This document shows positions 37,485 to 47,740 of a stretch of 64,000 bases of DNA, piece after piece (the stretch's first letter is position 1; the number at the start of each line of letters is the position of its first letter). The DNA is from Pilaira anomala (Eukaryota > Mucoromycota > Mucoromycetes > Mucorales > Mucoraceae), in assembly GCA_025716855.1 (NCBI GenBank), contig JAIXMQ010000032.1, positions 1 through 64,000 of the forward strand, written 5' to 3'. The notes under the pieces were generated by a model that was not told the DNA's origin, searched no databases, and saw only the letters and a list, made by a program, of their open reading frames with translations. A program made the position numbers and the translations under genes.

Positions 37485-37715
37485 TTTTTCACGCGCCATA
37501 CAAGCAGGCTTTTCTTTAGTTTCATTATAATATACAAATAAATCATTTTTTTTTCTATCTTTCTTTTTCTCTTCTTTAATTACATACATCATCCAAACAA
37601 GAGACTTTAACAACTTTGGAACGTATAATATATGTTACAAACGGTAAGACAACATTTCATAAAACCCAGTAATTTTATCATAATGTAAAAGTTCATTGTC
37701 TAATTTCAATAACAT
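37485..37715 (+). repeat. Dispersed repeat shared with the MITE at 48.5-49.1 kb
   Basis: Blocks CATACAAGCAGGCTTTTCTT, TTAGTTTCATTATAA and later TAATTTTATCA followed by TCATTGTCTAATTTCAAT recur in the same order inside 48680-48980 (CATACAGGCAGGTTTT, TTGGTTTCATTATAA, TAATTTTATCA, TCATTTTGTCTAATAAATCT). The copy here ends just before a decayed nuclease-like ORF, so it is probably that element's 5' untranslated/promoter region. Confidence 0.6.
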
Positions 37716-37795
37716 ATACTTTTTCTGTGCATGTATTTAGTATGGAAATTATCCTGTCCGAAATCTTTAGGGTAAGATGAATCTCAGCGAGCGAA

Positions 37796-38381
37796 GTGAG
37801 AAAGTCAAAACTTCATTTCGGAGATTGCGCCACAGTGATAAACAATAGCTTGTTTTCAAAATACATAGGTCTTGGATGTAAAAACCCTAAACTGATAATG
37901 TTTATCGGTGATCGGGACACGGGAGTTGGTTTACAATCAAAGGGTACAGGCGCTACAGTGGTAAATGGAAAGAAGAAATACATAGACAATACAACACAGG
38001 CTTGTATTACAAATAAAAATAGTACTTCTCAAACCTATGTCTATTGTTTCTACAAACCTCACTATGCTGTCCAACAAAAAATTATAAAGGGAAAAGAAGT
38101 CAAGTTCAAGAATAAGGGTTCATTTCGATGTATCAACATACAATGTATCTTAGGAAAAAAAAGCAATAATGTCTCGAGACACCCTACCAGCACTAGCAAT
38201 AGGACTTTCCGGTTTGGCTCAGCGGACATTTCCTATATTTGCTACTAGCATCAATCAATTCAATACTGATTTTAACAATTTAACCTCTTCCTTCGTAAAC
38301 AAAAAAGAGCGACAGGGCAGTGACGAAGTCGTTACTGAAAGTCCTAAAACATTCTTAATGGTGTTACGTCTCCTGAAATAA
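37796..38381 (+). pseudogene. Decayed TnpB/Fanzor-like RuvC nuclease, C-terminal part
   Basis: Two overlapping frames join near 38170. The first encodes LIMFIGDRDTGVGLQSKG and then ITNKNSTSQTYVYCFYK and GSFRCINIQC. The second encodes SRDTLPALAIGLSGLA. This is the layout of the C-terminal half of TnpB/Fanzor-like transposon nucleases: a RuvC strand ending GD, then N-E-x-x-TSQ-x-C-x-x-C, a C-x4-C, then an R-D-x-N/L-x-A-x-x-I helix. Decay signs: the expected catalytic Glu is Lys (NKNSTSQ), the first zinc-ribbon Cys is Tyr (SQTYVYC), there is a +1/-1 frameshift, and no RuvC-I part is upstream. Family assignment is inference from this ordered motif set. Confidence 0.5.
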
Positions 38382-38921
38382 TAGAGAGTAACACAAACTT
38401 CCATAAATATATAAATACACCACTTCAAAAACATCTAAATAAATCTTCATTTATGTAATAACTTAAAAATAGGCTCATTTGTATTTATTGTCTGGTTCTT
38501 TTAATATTTCTTCTTGATTTTTCATTGTTTACTTTCCACCGCGTATATTATATTACCTGTCAAAGTATCTCCTCTAAAAATTCGTTGCTAAATATTCATT
38601 ACCTCTCGTCTAAACATAAATAAACTTTAATATTTCTTTGTGAATTTCCTACTCTTATCTTACTGCTAGTCATCCCATTGCTAAATAATAACTTTTCTGA
38701 TACTCCATTAAAGACAACTAGTCGCTGAATACCATTTCTTATAAACTAAATATAATAAATAAGTCTTTCTAAGTTGACAGCTACTCTAATAAAAATCGAA
38801 ACCTTTGGTCTCCCTACAAACAAACAAACAAAAACAAAAACAAAAGTTGACAACTACATAGTTTGGTTTCACTTTTTTTTTTATTTGTATATCTTTTTAC
38901 ACTTGATAACTATGTCTAAAC

Positions 38922-39065
38922 CTATTCACCTATAACCTCTGTTTCTTTCAACGCTGCCATAATTCCACCGATTATACCCCCAAGCACAAGAAGAATACCC
39001 GCGAATTTCATAAAAATAACCCAATCGCAATCCTTTGAAGAGCTTTTACTAGATGATTTGCTCAT
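38922..39065 (-). CDS. Small single-pass membrane protein, 47 aa
   Basis: ATG at 39065 to TAG at 38922. The product has a Ser/Lys head (MSKSSSKSSSKDCDW) and one hydrophobic helix rich in Gly (VIFMKFAGILLVLGGIIGGI) with GG/GxxxG-type packing motifs, ending in a short acidic tail. No Pfam-type family recognised. It is shorter than usual annotation cut-offs. It heads a cluster of related decayed ORFs on the same strand, which supports descent from a real gene, but expression is unproven. Confidence 0.45.
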   Translation of the reverse strand: MSKSSSKSSSKDCDWVIFMKFAGILLVLGGIIGGIMAALKETEVIGE

Positions 39066-39968
39066 TTTATATTTTACTATTTTTGATAGAGTGAAAGTAT
39101 ATGTTTATAGAGAAAAAGAGTTTTTTTTTTCTTTGCTTTGTAGCTAGTTATTTATACTACTTAGAAGTCCCATTATCAAGTCGTCAGTACTAATATTAAA
39201 AAACAAAAACTGTTCAAAATGTTGCCATCATAAAAATTGATATTTGTTGTTAGTGGCATATAATATGTATAATCAAATATACATATATACATAAAAAGTC
39301 CTTGAATCAATGAGCATCTAAATTAAGAGAACAGAAATGTATATTAATGTCTTCCTTTACATATCGATATATAAATCATGGTCCTAACTACCCATGGTTT
39401 CATTAAGCTTATATTGCCACTGACTACAATTTAAATTTTCGGTTTAAGGAGAAGTTAACATCGTTATGTACATATATTGTTTAGTTTTACTTACATAAGA
39501 TTTTTTACCGCTCATTTTTAACCCTGACCACAGATCCAAATCCAAGCTTAACCAGAGCTCCAACTAACAAGAACTAACTATAATTTCACCTCAAACCACA
39601 ACTTCATGAAAAATATTATCTACTTGAGTCAATAAAACCAAATATTGTTTACTTTTGGTGTGCATAGCGAATTCTACTTTACACTTCAACACTTTTTCCG
39701 ATTACAAACAATAAATAAAAAAACAAAGTAAAATGGTGCTATTTTACTTGAAGCGTATTGTTACTGATTTACATAAAAGGTTTTAATTTTTAAATTTTAT
39801 TTATTTAAGAGTTACATAATATATGTATAACAATATATGATAAGCTTTAAATGGAGGCACCTCCAGTAGTAGCTAAAAAATATTACAATGAGCCTATCGA
39901 TGTATTATTTTCTTGTTTCTTTTAAAAACTTACAACTGATACTAGAGAGTCACCTCAAATGACGATTA

Positions 39969-40031
39969 CTAATGAGTCCTAAGACGAGCTAATTGTCCGT
40001 AGCTTTCACAACAAGAGCAGCATGAACCCAT
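39969..40031 (-). CDS. MG-CC micro-ORF, 20 aa
   Basis: Encodes MGSCCSCCESYGQLARLRTH. Gly2 followed by Cys4-Cys5 is a dual-lipidation signal pattern (N-myristoyl plus S-palmitoyl). Very short, probably the remnant of a longer gene; listed because its N-terminus recurs at 40519 and 41233. Confidence 0.25.
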   Translation of the reverse strand: MGSCCSCCESYGQLARLRTH

Positions 40032-40450
40032 TTAAATATTTTTACTCCAGGTAAGCTGGTGTACGTAAAATAGATTGCAATCATTATTTTTACTTTGGTA
40101 TTTATAAGTTTTATTATGCTTTAAACCCAGTAAATAATACGGTGTTATGCTACTTTCAACCTCGGAACTGCACAAGCTCATATTTTAGTTTCTTTTTATT
40201 TTCTTCGAATCTAATAAGACTATCAAAATAACTTCAAAAGTTCAAGTATTAAAAGATACTCGTCATAATAAAATCTAGCCAAATCATTATGAACAAGGAG
40301 GGGACAATTGAACAATAATATCTTTATTTATAATTGACTAACTGCCCATTTATTTATTATAGTATATGACTACTATGAAGGTCATGATAAGTAGATTTAC
40401 CGCCTGGATTACTGACACCTAGGACGTTGATACAAATAAAAACAATCCCA

Positions 40451-40519
40451 CTACTTCCACCACACGACATTACTACTAGCACTACTGGAACCACCGCTTG
40501 AAGAACAACATGAACCCAT
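40451..40519 (-). CDS. MG-CC micro-ORF, 22 aa
   Basis: Encodes MGSCCSSSGGSSSASSNVVW plus two residues. A change of frame after the Ser-rich head would continue into a hydrophobic Gly-containing stretch (GIVFICINVLGVSNPGG), resembling the 47-aa protein at 38922-39065. Likely a frameshifted paralogue. Confidence 0.25.
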   Translation of the reverse strand: MGSCCSSSGGSSSASSNVVWWK

Positions 40520-41095
40520 TATATGTTATGATTTTATAAGAAAACTAGTTTTGTATGTAATGTAATATTATGTTTTGGTTTTTCCTTTTTTTATAAGTAT
40601 GTATGTCTTGTATTTATATATTAATTCTATAAGCTCATTATCTTAAAATATTACTGATACACAATAAACCAAAGATCTTGTCATTGTAAAATAAATAAAT
40701 AATATATGCTGGTATTAGTAATATTTACTCAGACAATAGGTTACATTGTATGTCTTGGCTAATATGTCCCGGAATAAAGAGAGCATTATTTTATAGTGGT
40801 ATCCTTTTTTTTTTTTATAAATGCCAACATGTGAGTTATACAAATCATGAATAGGCTCATTGACATTTTTATACGTAAATAAGAAGATACCGTATTAATA
40901 TATTAAATTACAACTGAAAACAGGGCTAATTTATATGAATAAAGTCTATTCATTCTAATAAAATCCTTGTTATAACGACATTCTATATTGTATATATCCA
41001 CAAACAAAAGACAATCTTGGCTCTTATTAATTTGCATGAAGTATTACATCATGATACTATAAATCCTAGGGAATAGAAAATCGATTATAAATGTT

Positions 41096-41233
41096 TTATT
41101 TTCGTGTGATAAAACTTACATCTTTTGCTACATGTTTTAAGTCGACCAATCCCAAATAATTATTACTGTCGCTACTTGCGGTAAAACAGGTGCTGTTATT
41201 ACCAAAAGCACTAGAAGAACAACATAGGCCCAT
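41096..41233 (-). CDS. MG-CC micro-ORF, 45 aa
   Basis: Starts MGLCCSSSAFGNNSTCFTAS. Shares the MG-x-CCSSS head with the ORF at 40519. A GTAAGT donor at its 38th codon and a CCTAG acceptor about 54 nt later could make a two-exon gene. Function unknown; possibly a lipid-anchored peptide. Confidence 0.3.
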   Translation of the reverse strand: MGLCCSSSAFGNNSTCFTASSDSNNYLGLVDLKHVAKDVSFITRK

Positions 41234-41933
41234 TGTGTTTTGATATTTTTAAAAAAAGTCTTTATATTCAAATAAATACAAAGATTATTTTTTATATATA
41301 TTCTACTTCCATTCTGTGATTTTAAATCTTAAATAGTTAATGATACATAAAAGAACCATAAAGTGTGGTCATTAAGAGAAATACTGATATTTGTTGCTAT
41401 GTAATAGCACTGGTGATATGGAAGTGGATATCACAGTGGTTTATTAGTGAAAAAAATTAAAATATAAAAACAATAAAGTCTTTCTAAGTTGACAACTAAA
41501 TAGTCTGGTGCTCACTTTTTTCCTATCATCTTTATTATCTGTGTCTCTTTTTACATTTAACAACTGTCCCCAAACCTATAAAACTAATTAGTCCCTAGCT
41601 GTATCAATGGTAAGCAGCGAACGTGAATAAAAAGATAAAAAAAGCTTTACTAGTTTTTTTTTTTTTTTTTACTCCAGTAGTAAACCTAAGTTTTTCCATG
41701 TAAAAAAAAAAACGTCTTCAACACATAAAATTTTCCAAAATACAAATCAATAAAGACCATCTTTTTACTACTATATCTTATTTATTATAAGTTCAGTCTA
41801 TTAGAATTACTTACACACCTAAAGATTTTTGTTACAAAAAAGGTAAGTTGGATATTTAAATGTCAGATATTCCTTAATAAAACTTACGTGTAAACGTCAA
41901 TCAGTTTTTAATACTGAGACATGTGGGTTTTTT

Positions 41934-44900
41934 TTATCTTCTGAACATTGCTGGTATTTCGCCGTTGTTAATAATATTCCAGGAAATACGATGCATGTTT
42001 CTTGAAGCGTTTACGTCTCTTTGCCAAATGGTATTACAAGTCTGATTTAAGCAGAGTAATACGCTAAACAAAGGAACACCATCAATCCGAACATTCTGCG
42101 TCTGATTTCGAGAACAGTTCGAGCAAGTCTATTTGGATAAAACAAAAAAAATTAGTCTACTTACAAATATAAAATGTTTAAATTGTCATTACTTACCCTG
42201 GAAGTCATATATTCAGTTACCGGAACAGTTACTAGCAAACCTTCAAGTTCAGCTTTCTTCAATAGTTTGACCATGCGACGTGCCAAACCAGGAATCGTAC
42301 CTCTCATAGTGGAAGGAAAGACAGCATCTCCAAGGGCTACAAGCGGGATTTTGTTGTCTTGTTCAAATGGTTTCAGTCTTTTTTTTCGAGTCTTTTCTTT
42401 TTCCTTTCCTTTATCCTTTACTGTTGTAGTTCCTTCTGTTCTTCCCTTCTTCCTTTTCTTTCTTATCTTGGGATTTCCTCGCTTCGGGTCATTACCTCTT
42501 TGTTTAAACTCCCTTTTCAAATACTTCTTTCCTCCTGTTACAAACATATTAATAATTTCTGCATCAGCTCTTTGTCTACCAATATAATTTAAAAATCGGA
42601 GAGAAGTGAAACGATCATCATAAAAGGGTAAGATAGTACCGAGATTGTTGAAAACAGAGTGGACGTATAGGGTAAATGTTTCAATGTTAGAAGTCTTATC
42701 TGTCAAGATATTTCTTTCAGCTTGACTAAAATTATTATCCGCATTTTTCACAGCTAAGATTTTTCTGTTTGTTTTCTTGAATCCTGCCCGTGTGTAGTAC
42801 TCGTCGGTTGAATATTTCCGTACTTGATGAGGATCTTCGCCATGCCCATCAGAAGCTGTAAAGATGGTTTTTAGTCCAGGATCAACACCCCACAAATGGA
42901 ATCTTTGGTTAATTTCTTCACCAGTAAAATCGTTCAAGTCAAGATCTGGAAGTGCTGTCTGTTGTTGTCTTGGACCAGCCAAGATAAAATCAATACCATA
43001 ACCATCTGTTCGCACCATGTTGGTGAACATTTCTTTACCATTACTATTAAAAAAAAAAGAGTACTTAGCATACAAATTGACGAAGATGATACACTTAAAT
43101 TATAATACTTACTAATTTAAATCAATTCTTAAGAGACCAAAATCAAATACTTCACTAAATAATCTTGTCGCAGCCTCATGTTTCGTATTATCATCTGCAT
43201 TTTCATCTAATATGCCCATATCTACTTCGGTTTCGTTTTGGACCTTCAGTATTAAAGATCTCAAATGGGCTATGTCGATTTCAACATACTTTCGGGTAAA
43301 ATTGTACATTGGAACAAGAGTGAAAAGTTTGTACTTTCTTACTGATTCAGACATACTAGGTCTGAAACAGTTTTGGATATCGATATTGTCGCGGTTTTCA
43401 TGGTACAATCTTGAATTTCTTAATTGCTCCTGTGTTGTTGCTATGAAATTAATTAGGAACGCCAGTTGATCATTTTCTAAGTTTAAAGCAGTTCCGAAAA
43501 GAGAGTGATCACGAATGCACCGAAAAACCAAGAAAGAGAGCTTGTTTTTTTTCTTTCTGCTGAAATTTTTAAATTGGCTGCTTGTTGATAAAAAACTTTT
43601 GATCCATGCGTATGTTATGTCAACTTGGACTTCGTCGAAGGTCCTGATGTTATCGTTATTGTATGCCTCGAGATATTGTAACATTTGATGCATGTGTTGT
43701 AAAAAAAATCCAGGGTTAGCAGATACTGAGGTCAAAGTAACGGGTACGTTTGTAATTCTACAATCAGCGATAATAATGTTGGCTAGATTTAAATTGCCGG
43801 GTGTATTTTCTACTGTTTCAGGCCATGCTAAACCAGTACTTGAATTAATTGAATTGTTAAAGACGAAATGACAGAGTGAATTGATATACGGGGCAGTTAA
43901 ATTCTAAAAAACCATCAAGAAGAAAAGTTATTAGCAACTACATCTATATTTACATTGTATCACATTATACTTACAAAAACTTCTTTCAATCTAATTTTTA
44001 TATAATTCTTAAGAATTTTCGTGTAATTTTCAGAAACATGAAGATTGAGGCTCTGAGCCGATATATTAGCGAGAGAGGCAAGTGCATTGGCGTGAACAGT
44101 ATGGCCAGGTTCCATTGTGACACGACTATCGAAAAACTGGCGATCATATTCTTCAAAAACTTCGTTAATGTCTGCTCGAGGAAGACGCTGGTTGGTGTTT
44201 GTTATATTTTTTCCCAATACCTTTTGTATACAAGCGTAGAAAAAAGCTTGGTTAAATATTATGGGTGGCAAAGGTATGTTTACTGACAAGCAACGCCGTA
44301 TATAGTAAGAAGCGAACAATTGGGATTTGATTGCAACTACACGGTAATCATCAACAAGTTCAGATATTCTTCTTAAAAAGATATCTTTTTCTTCACTTGG
44401 AAAAATAATCGATGCTTCCAAACCAATTTTTCTTACAAATCTTCGATATCCCGTTCCAACGTTCTCTTCAATATATTCATTAGTATTTTGTATGTGACCA
44501 GGACATACGATAGACCGCCGTGAGGAATGAGGTTGTTCAGCGTTATAGCAACCTTTGCTTACACAGTCAGGGCATGGTTTGATAGCAGCAGTATTCCGGG
44601 AATTATTTATTCGTTGAATTTTTCCATTTGCTCGTGCTAATCTATTTGCTTTTTTTTTTAGCCAGTGTTACAGTAGTGTTTTGTATACCAGCTCTAATTG
44701 TTGCTGTGGTTGAACGGGTATGACCTGTGGCGGCAGATGGTACAGAAGTGGAACCAGCATCACTCTCTCTTTTTCTTTTTCTTGCAAGGATTTCATCTTT
44801 TTTGATAGATGGTTTCAGTATATTGTATGTTTATATGTGTTAAAAAAAATTACCTGCGCGTTGTGGATCATAGTTCTTATTTATTCGGCAAAGGAGACTT

Positions 44901-45166
44901 CTGGCGTCCTTATGGCCTGTCTGACCGCAACGCTTGCAACGCTCTAATGTCAGTTTAGATTATTAGAAAAACAAATTTCGAAAATAATACGAGTAAAGCT
45001 TACCTTCTTCTGGTTGCTCTTCTGGCTGCTCTTCTGGTTGCTCTTCTGGTTGCTCTTCTGTAGGTGTAGGTGCAGCAGTATCACCAGCTCTTAAACGGTT
45101 GGCCTTCTCTATTTTTTTATCCCGGATGTAGGCCAAGTTATTAAGCCTTTGTCTATGACTAGGCAT
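41934..45166 (-). CDS. Fanzor-family RNA-guided nuclease (eukaryotic TnpB homologue), apparently intact
   Basis: Seven exons on -: 45004-45166, 44854-44943, 44689-44796, 43975-44648, 43113-43903, 42197-43043, 41934-42128; 2868 nt, 955 aa, no internal stop. N-terminus: basic helix, EEQP repeats, then a zinc-knuckle-like RCKRCGQTGHKDARSLLC; a second Cys cluster CPDCVSKGC...CPGH is near residue 160. C-terminal half: TNMVRTDGYGIDFILAG, then RuvC-I HLWGVDPGLKTIFTA (Asp about 663), a Lys/Arg-rich insert, VALGDAVFPSTMRGTIPGLA, RuvC-II VTEYMTSR (Glu about 886), zinc ribbon TCSNC...C-x4-C (Cys about 893, 896, 917, 922) and RuvC-III WQRDVNASRN (Asp about 929). Fanzors are transposon-borne, RNA-guided DNA endonucleases using an omega-RNA, usually made from the 3' region. 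All catalytic residues are present, so it may be active. No transposase lies next to it. Confidence 0.88.
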
Positions 45167-45295
45167 CTTTATTTAGTGTAGTAATGATAACAGTGGTATA
45201 GAAAATAATTGTATCAAGATAGAAGTAAAACGAAATAATGAGATTAAGGTCCTGTTATTTATACTGTTTAAATTTTGTACATCAATATATCTTTT

Positions 45296-45470
45296 ACCAT
45301 TCATTATACTATTTAATGGGGGTGGTTCCACTATCTTTTATCATTCATTATACTGTTTAATGGGGTGGTTCCACTATCTTTTATCATTCATTATACTGTT
45401 TAATGGGGTGGTTCCACCATCTTTTATCAATTTGATTATACTATTTAATGGGGTGGCTCCATCTTTATTA
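45296..45470. repeat. Four 43-bp tandem repeats upstream of the Fanzor gene
   Basis: Units start at about 45296, 45340, 45383 and 45426, each close to ATCATTCATTATACTGTTTA followed by ATGGGGTGGTTCCACTATCT. The second and third are nearly identical; the outer ones diverge. They lie 130-300 bp 5' of the Fanzor start codon, within its likely promoter or element end. Confidence 0.85.
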
Positions 45471-46334
45471 CTTGATTAGTATTGTGACGATTGGTACATT
45501 TATCTATTATTGTTTATTGGTATTAAGAAAGACAAGAAAAGAAATGAGACTCTTTGTGATCCTTTATTTTAATATGTAGAGTAATTCATACTTCCTTTTA
45601 TACCAAATTATCAGACATCGTTCTTTCAATATAGTTCTACCGTAGCGGGAGAACTAATTAAGGATTTGTCATGATAAATTTATTGGTGAAACATGAGTTA
45701 CTGCATAAAGATATATATCACCTTAAATGCCTGTCACTGGCCGCGGAAGGACTACTGCTAAGGTAATAATTTCCATTGATCCGCTGTGATAGGTAGACAA
45801 GGTAAAGTATACAACTTGGTAAGAATATGTTAATCATGAAGAGATTTTGAAGCAATTTTTAACCGTTGTTTTTTTTTTGTTTCTTCAAAGGTTATGTATT
45901 ATGTATCTTCGGTAGGCAAGTTTGTAGCTCTATATTTAATCCCCCACTATCTATAATATATTAAGTTGATTGCTTCGTAGGTTGCTTCGAGATAGTAAAA
46001 TGGCCAAATAAGAATTTAAGTACAGTCATTGAAACTTTCAGATTATATATTTTATCAGTATTAATATTGATCATTTTATTTTATGTAAGTCATCTAAAGA
46101 TGCTGGGTCAATGATTCTCAGAAGGACATGAAGAAGGTATGATACGACCCCCAAACAGGCCCCAAACATTTCAAGTGCAGATATACTAATTTAAATATGG
46201 GCAAAATCTGCACTTTAATTTTAACCCTTCTGGGAAAACGAATTTGGAAGAAATCGCTCTGGGCGTGTAGACACTCTGACAAAAAATAATTCAGTCTTGT
46301 GTAACATCTTGGAAAAAGATGTTAAAAATAAAGT
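45471..46334. other. Intergenic DNA between the repeat block and the tRNA
   Basis: Includes a perfect 10-bp inverted repeat AAGTGCAGAT (46173-46182) / ATCTGCACTT (46206-46215) with a 23-nt loop. A short GC-richer ORF start (about 45727, MPVTGRGRTTAK followed by a GTAAT donor) may be a lone exon remnant. No complete gene seen. Confidence 0.4.
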
Positions 46335-46407
46335 TGGAGAAGCCGGGGTTTGAACCCGGGGCCTTCTGCATGCAAAGCAGATATGATAACCACTACATCA
46401 CTTCCCC
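46335..46407 (-). tRNA. tRNA-Ala (anticodon UGC)
   Basis: On - the sequence folds as a cloverleaf: acceptor stem GGGGAAG/CTTCTCC, anticodon arm TCTGC-TTTGCAT-GCAGA, T arm CCGGG-TTCAAAC-CCCGG, discriminator A. Anticodon TGC reads GCA (Ala). The third acceptor pair is G-U, the classic tRNA-Ala identity element. No intron. The T-loop gives box B (GGTTCAAACCC). A T5 run just downstream (on -) is a likely Pol III terminator. Confidence 0.95.
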
Positions 46408-47740
46408 ATTGATATGATAATCAAAAAATTTGTTTTATTTTATATTTATTAAACTTGTATTTAATAATCACGTGATATTCACGTGCTATATTGATGTTCA
46501 TTGGATGATTGGTATAAAAAAATACATTGTTAAGAAAGCTATTTAAATTATTCTGGTTTTGACATCGCTTCTCTACGTGTCCTGGTTGTCAAGATATAGT
46601 CAATTTGGTGATTTATTTATTTTTTGTTTAATTGAAATGTTACTAGGTCGTTAATATTATTCCAATTACTCGGTAACTCTTCTTCTGAATAAACATGTAC
46701 CTTCTTTTTCCTTGATTATTTGTTTTATTGTTCTGCCGCTACGTTTGATATTAATAGTATATGTCCGTATATCTTTTTGCCATTTCTATCCATCTGAAAC
46801 CTACTTCGTGTTACTTATTCATCGTTTTGCCGTATCTACCTTTTTCCTGTATCTCTTTTCCCCATTGTTCTTTGTAGTTGATTTTTTTACTTTAATTATT
46901 TTCCTTATTTTATTTTATTTAACGATTTGACAGGTTACATTCTATTGCCTATAAATAGTGTAACTTGTATTTTCTTTATAAAATAAACTCTTTAGTTTTA
47001 CTTTTGTCGTATTTACTCCTAAATAAAACAGAATACAATTACATCTTATATAGTTCATAGTTATTATAATATACACGATATAGATATATTATAACACTGG
47101 TATTAAATGACACATTCAAGTCCTTATTATTCGAATCATGACTATTTTAATTTATACTTTACCTTCTCTAGTAGAGCCATATTGAAAGAACGATGTCTGT
47201 TATTAAAGTATAAAAGGGACTCTAATTTTTACTATGAAGAATTACTCTCCATTAAAATAAAGGATCACAAAGAGTCTCATTTCTTTTCTTGTATTTCTTA
47301 CATTTTTAATACCAATAAACAGTAATTAATTAATTTACCAATTGTCACAGATCTTTCAAAAGCCTTTGTCAAACTATCAACAACTTCGTCGGTTGTAGTA
47401 TATGGTTTATTGTCAAAAAGCTCAAGATTGTGAACTTTTTCAGTTTTCTTTCTGTTTTAAGAGTGAAGCACTGTCTGCTTCTAAAGTAAAATATTTCAGT
47501 AGTAAACCGTTTAAACAGTAATTTAACTGAATGAAACCATTGCATGTTCAACAAAACGAGGTAGACTATTGCACGCTTAAAAAAAAAACGAGGTCCTCCC
47601 CAAATAATGACTTAGAATAAAACTATGAAAGTTTTTTTTTGTAAATTAAAATGAACGGTACATTAGGTTTTGAATGCCCAGGTGATTGATAGGGATAAAT
47701 CAACTTCTTCACAAATTTTCTGATAGTACATACATAATCA
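46408..47740. other. Intergenic DNA, no gene seen
   Basis: AT-rich; short hydrophobic ORFs (46712-46930, 47107-47325) show no family, signal or splice structure. Considered noncoding. Confidence 0.5.

Larger units (their letters stand above)
38757..41700 (-). repeat. Cluster of duplicated micro-ORF units
   Basis: Two direct repeats frame the cluster: AAGTCTTTCTAAGTTGACA at 38761 and about 41476, followed in both by GTTGACAACTA(C/A)ATAGT and later TCTTTTTACA...AACCTAT. Four short minus-strand ORFs lie in it (38922-39065, 39969-40031, 40451-40519, 41096-41233). A further degenerate start lies near 41640. The cluster looks like serial duplication and decay of one small gene unit. Sequence between the ORFs is AT-rich and otherwise featureless. 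Confidence 0.5.

Noticed and set aside
45296..45470. CRISPR-like array
   Set aside because: The 43-bp units are adjacent with no spacers, and the genome is eukaryotic; it is a plain tandem repeat.
45727..45770. Histone-like or AT-hook first exon (MPVTGRGRTTAK)
   Set aside because: Only 12 codons before a donor-like GTAAT and no convincing following exon.
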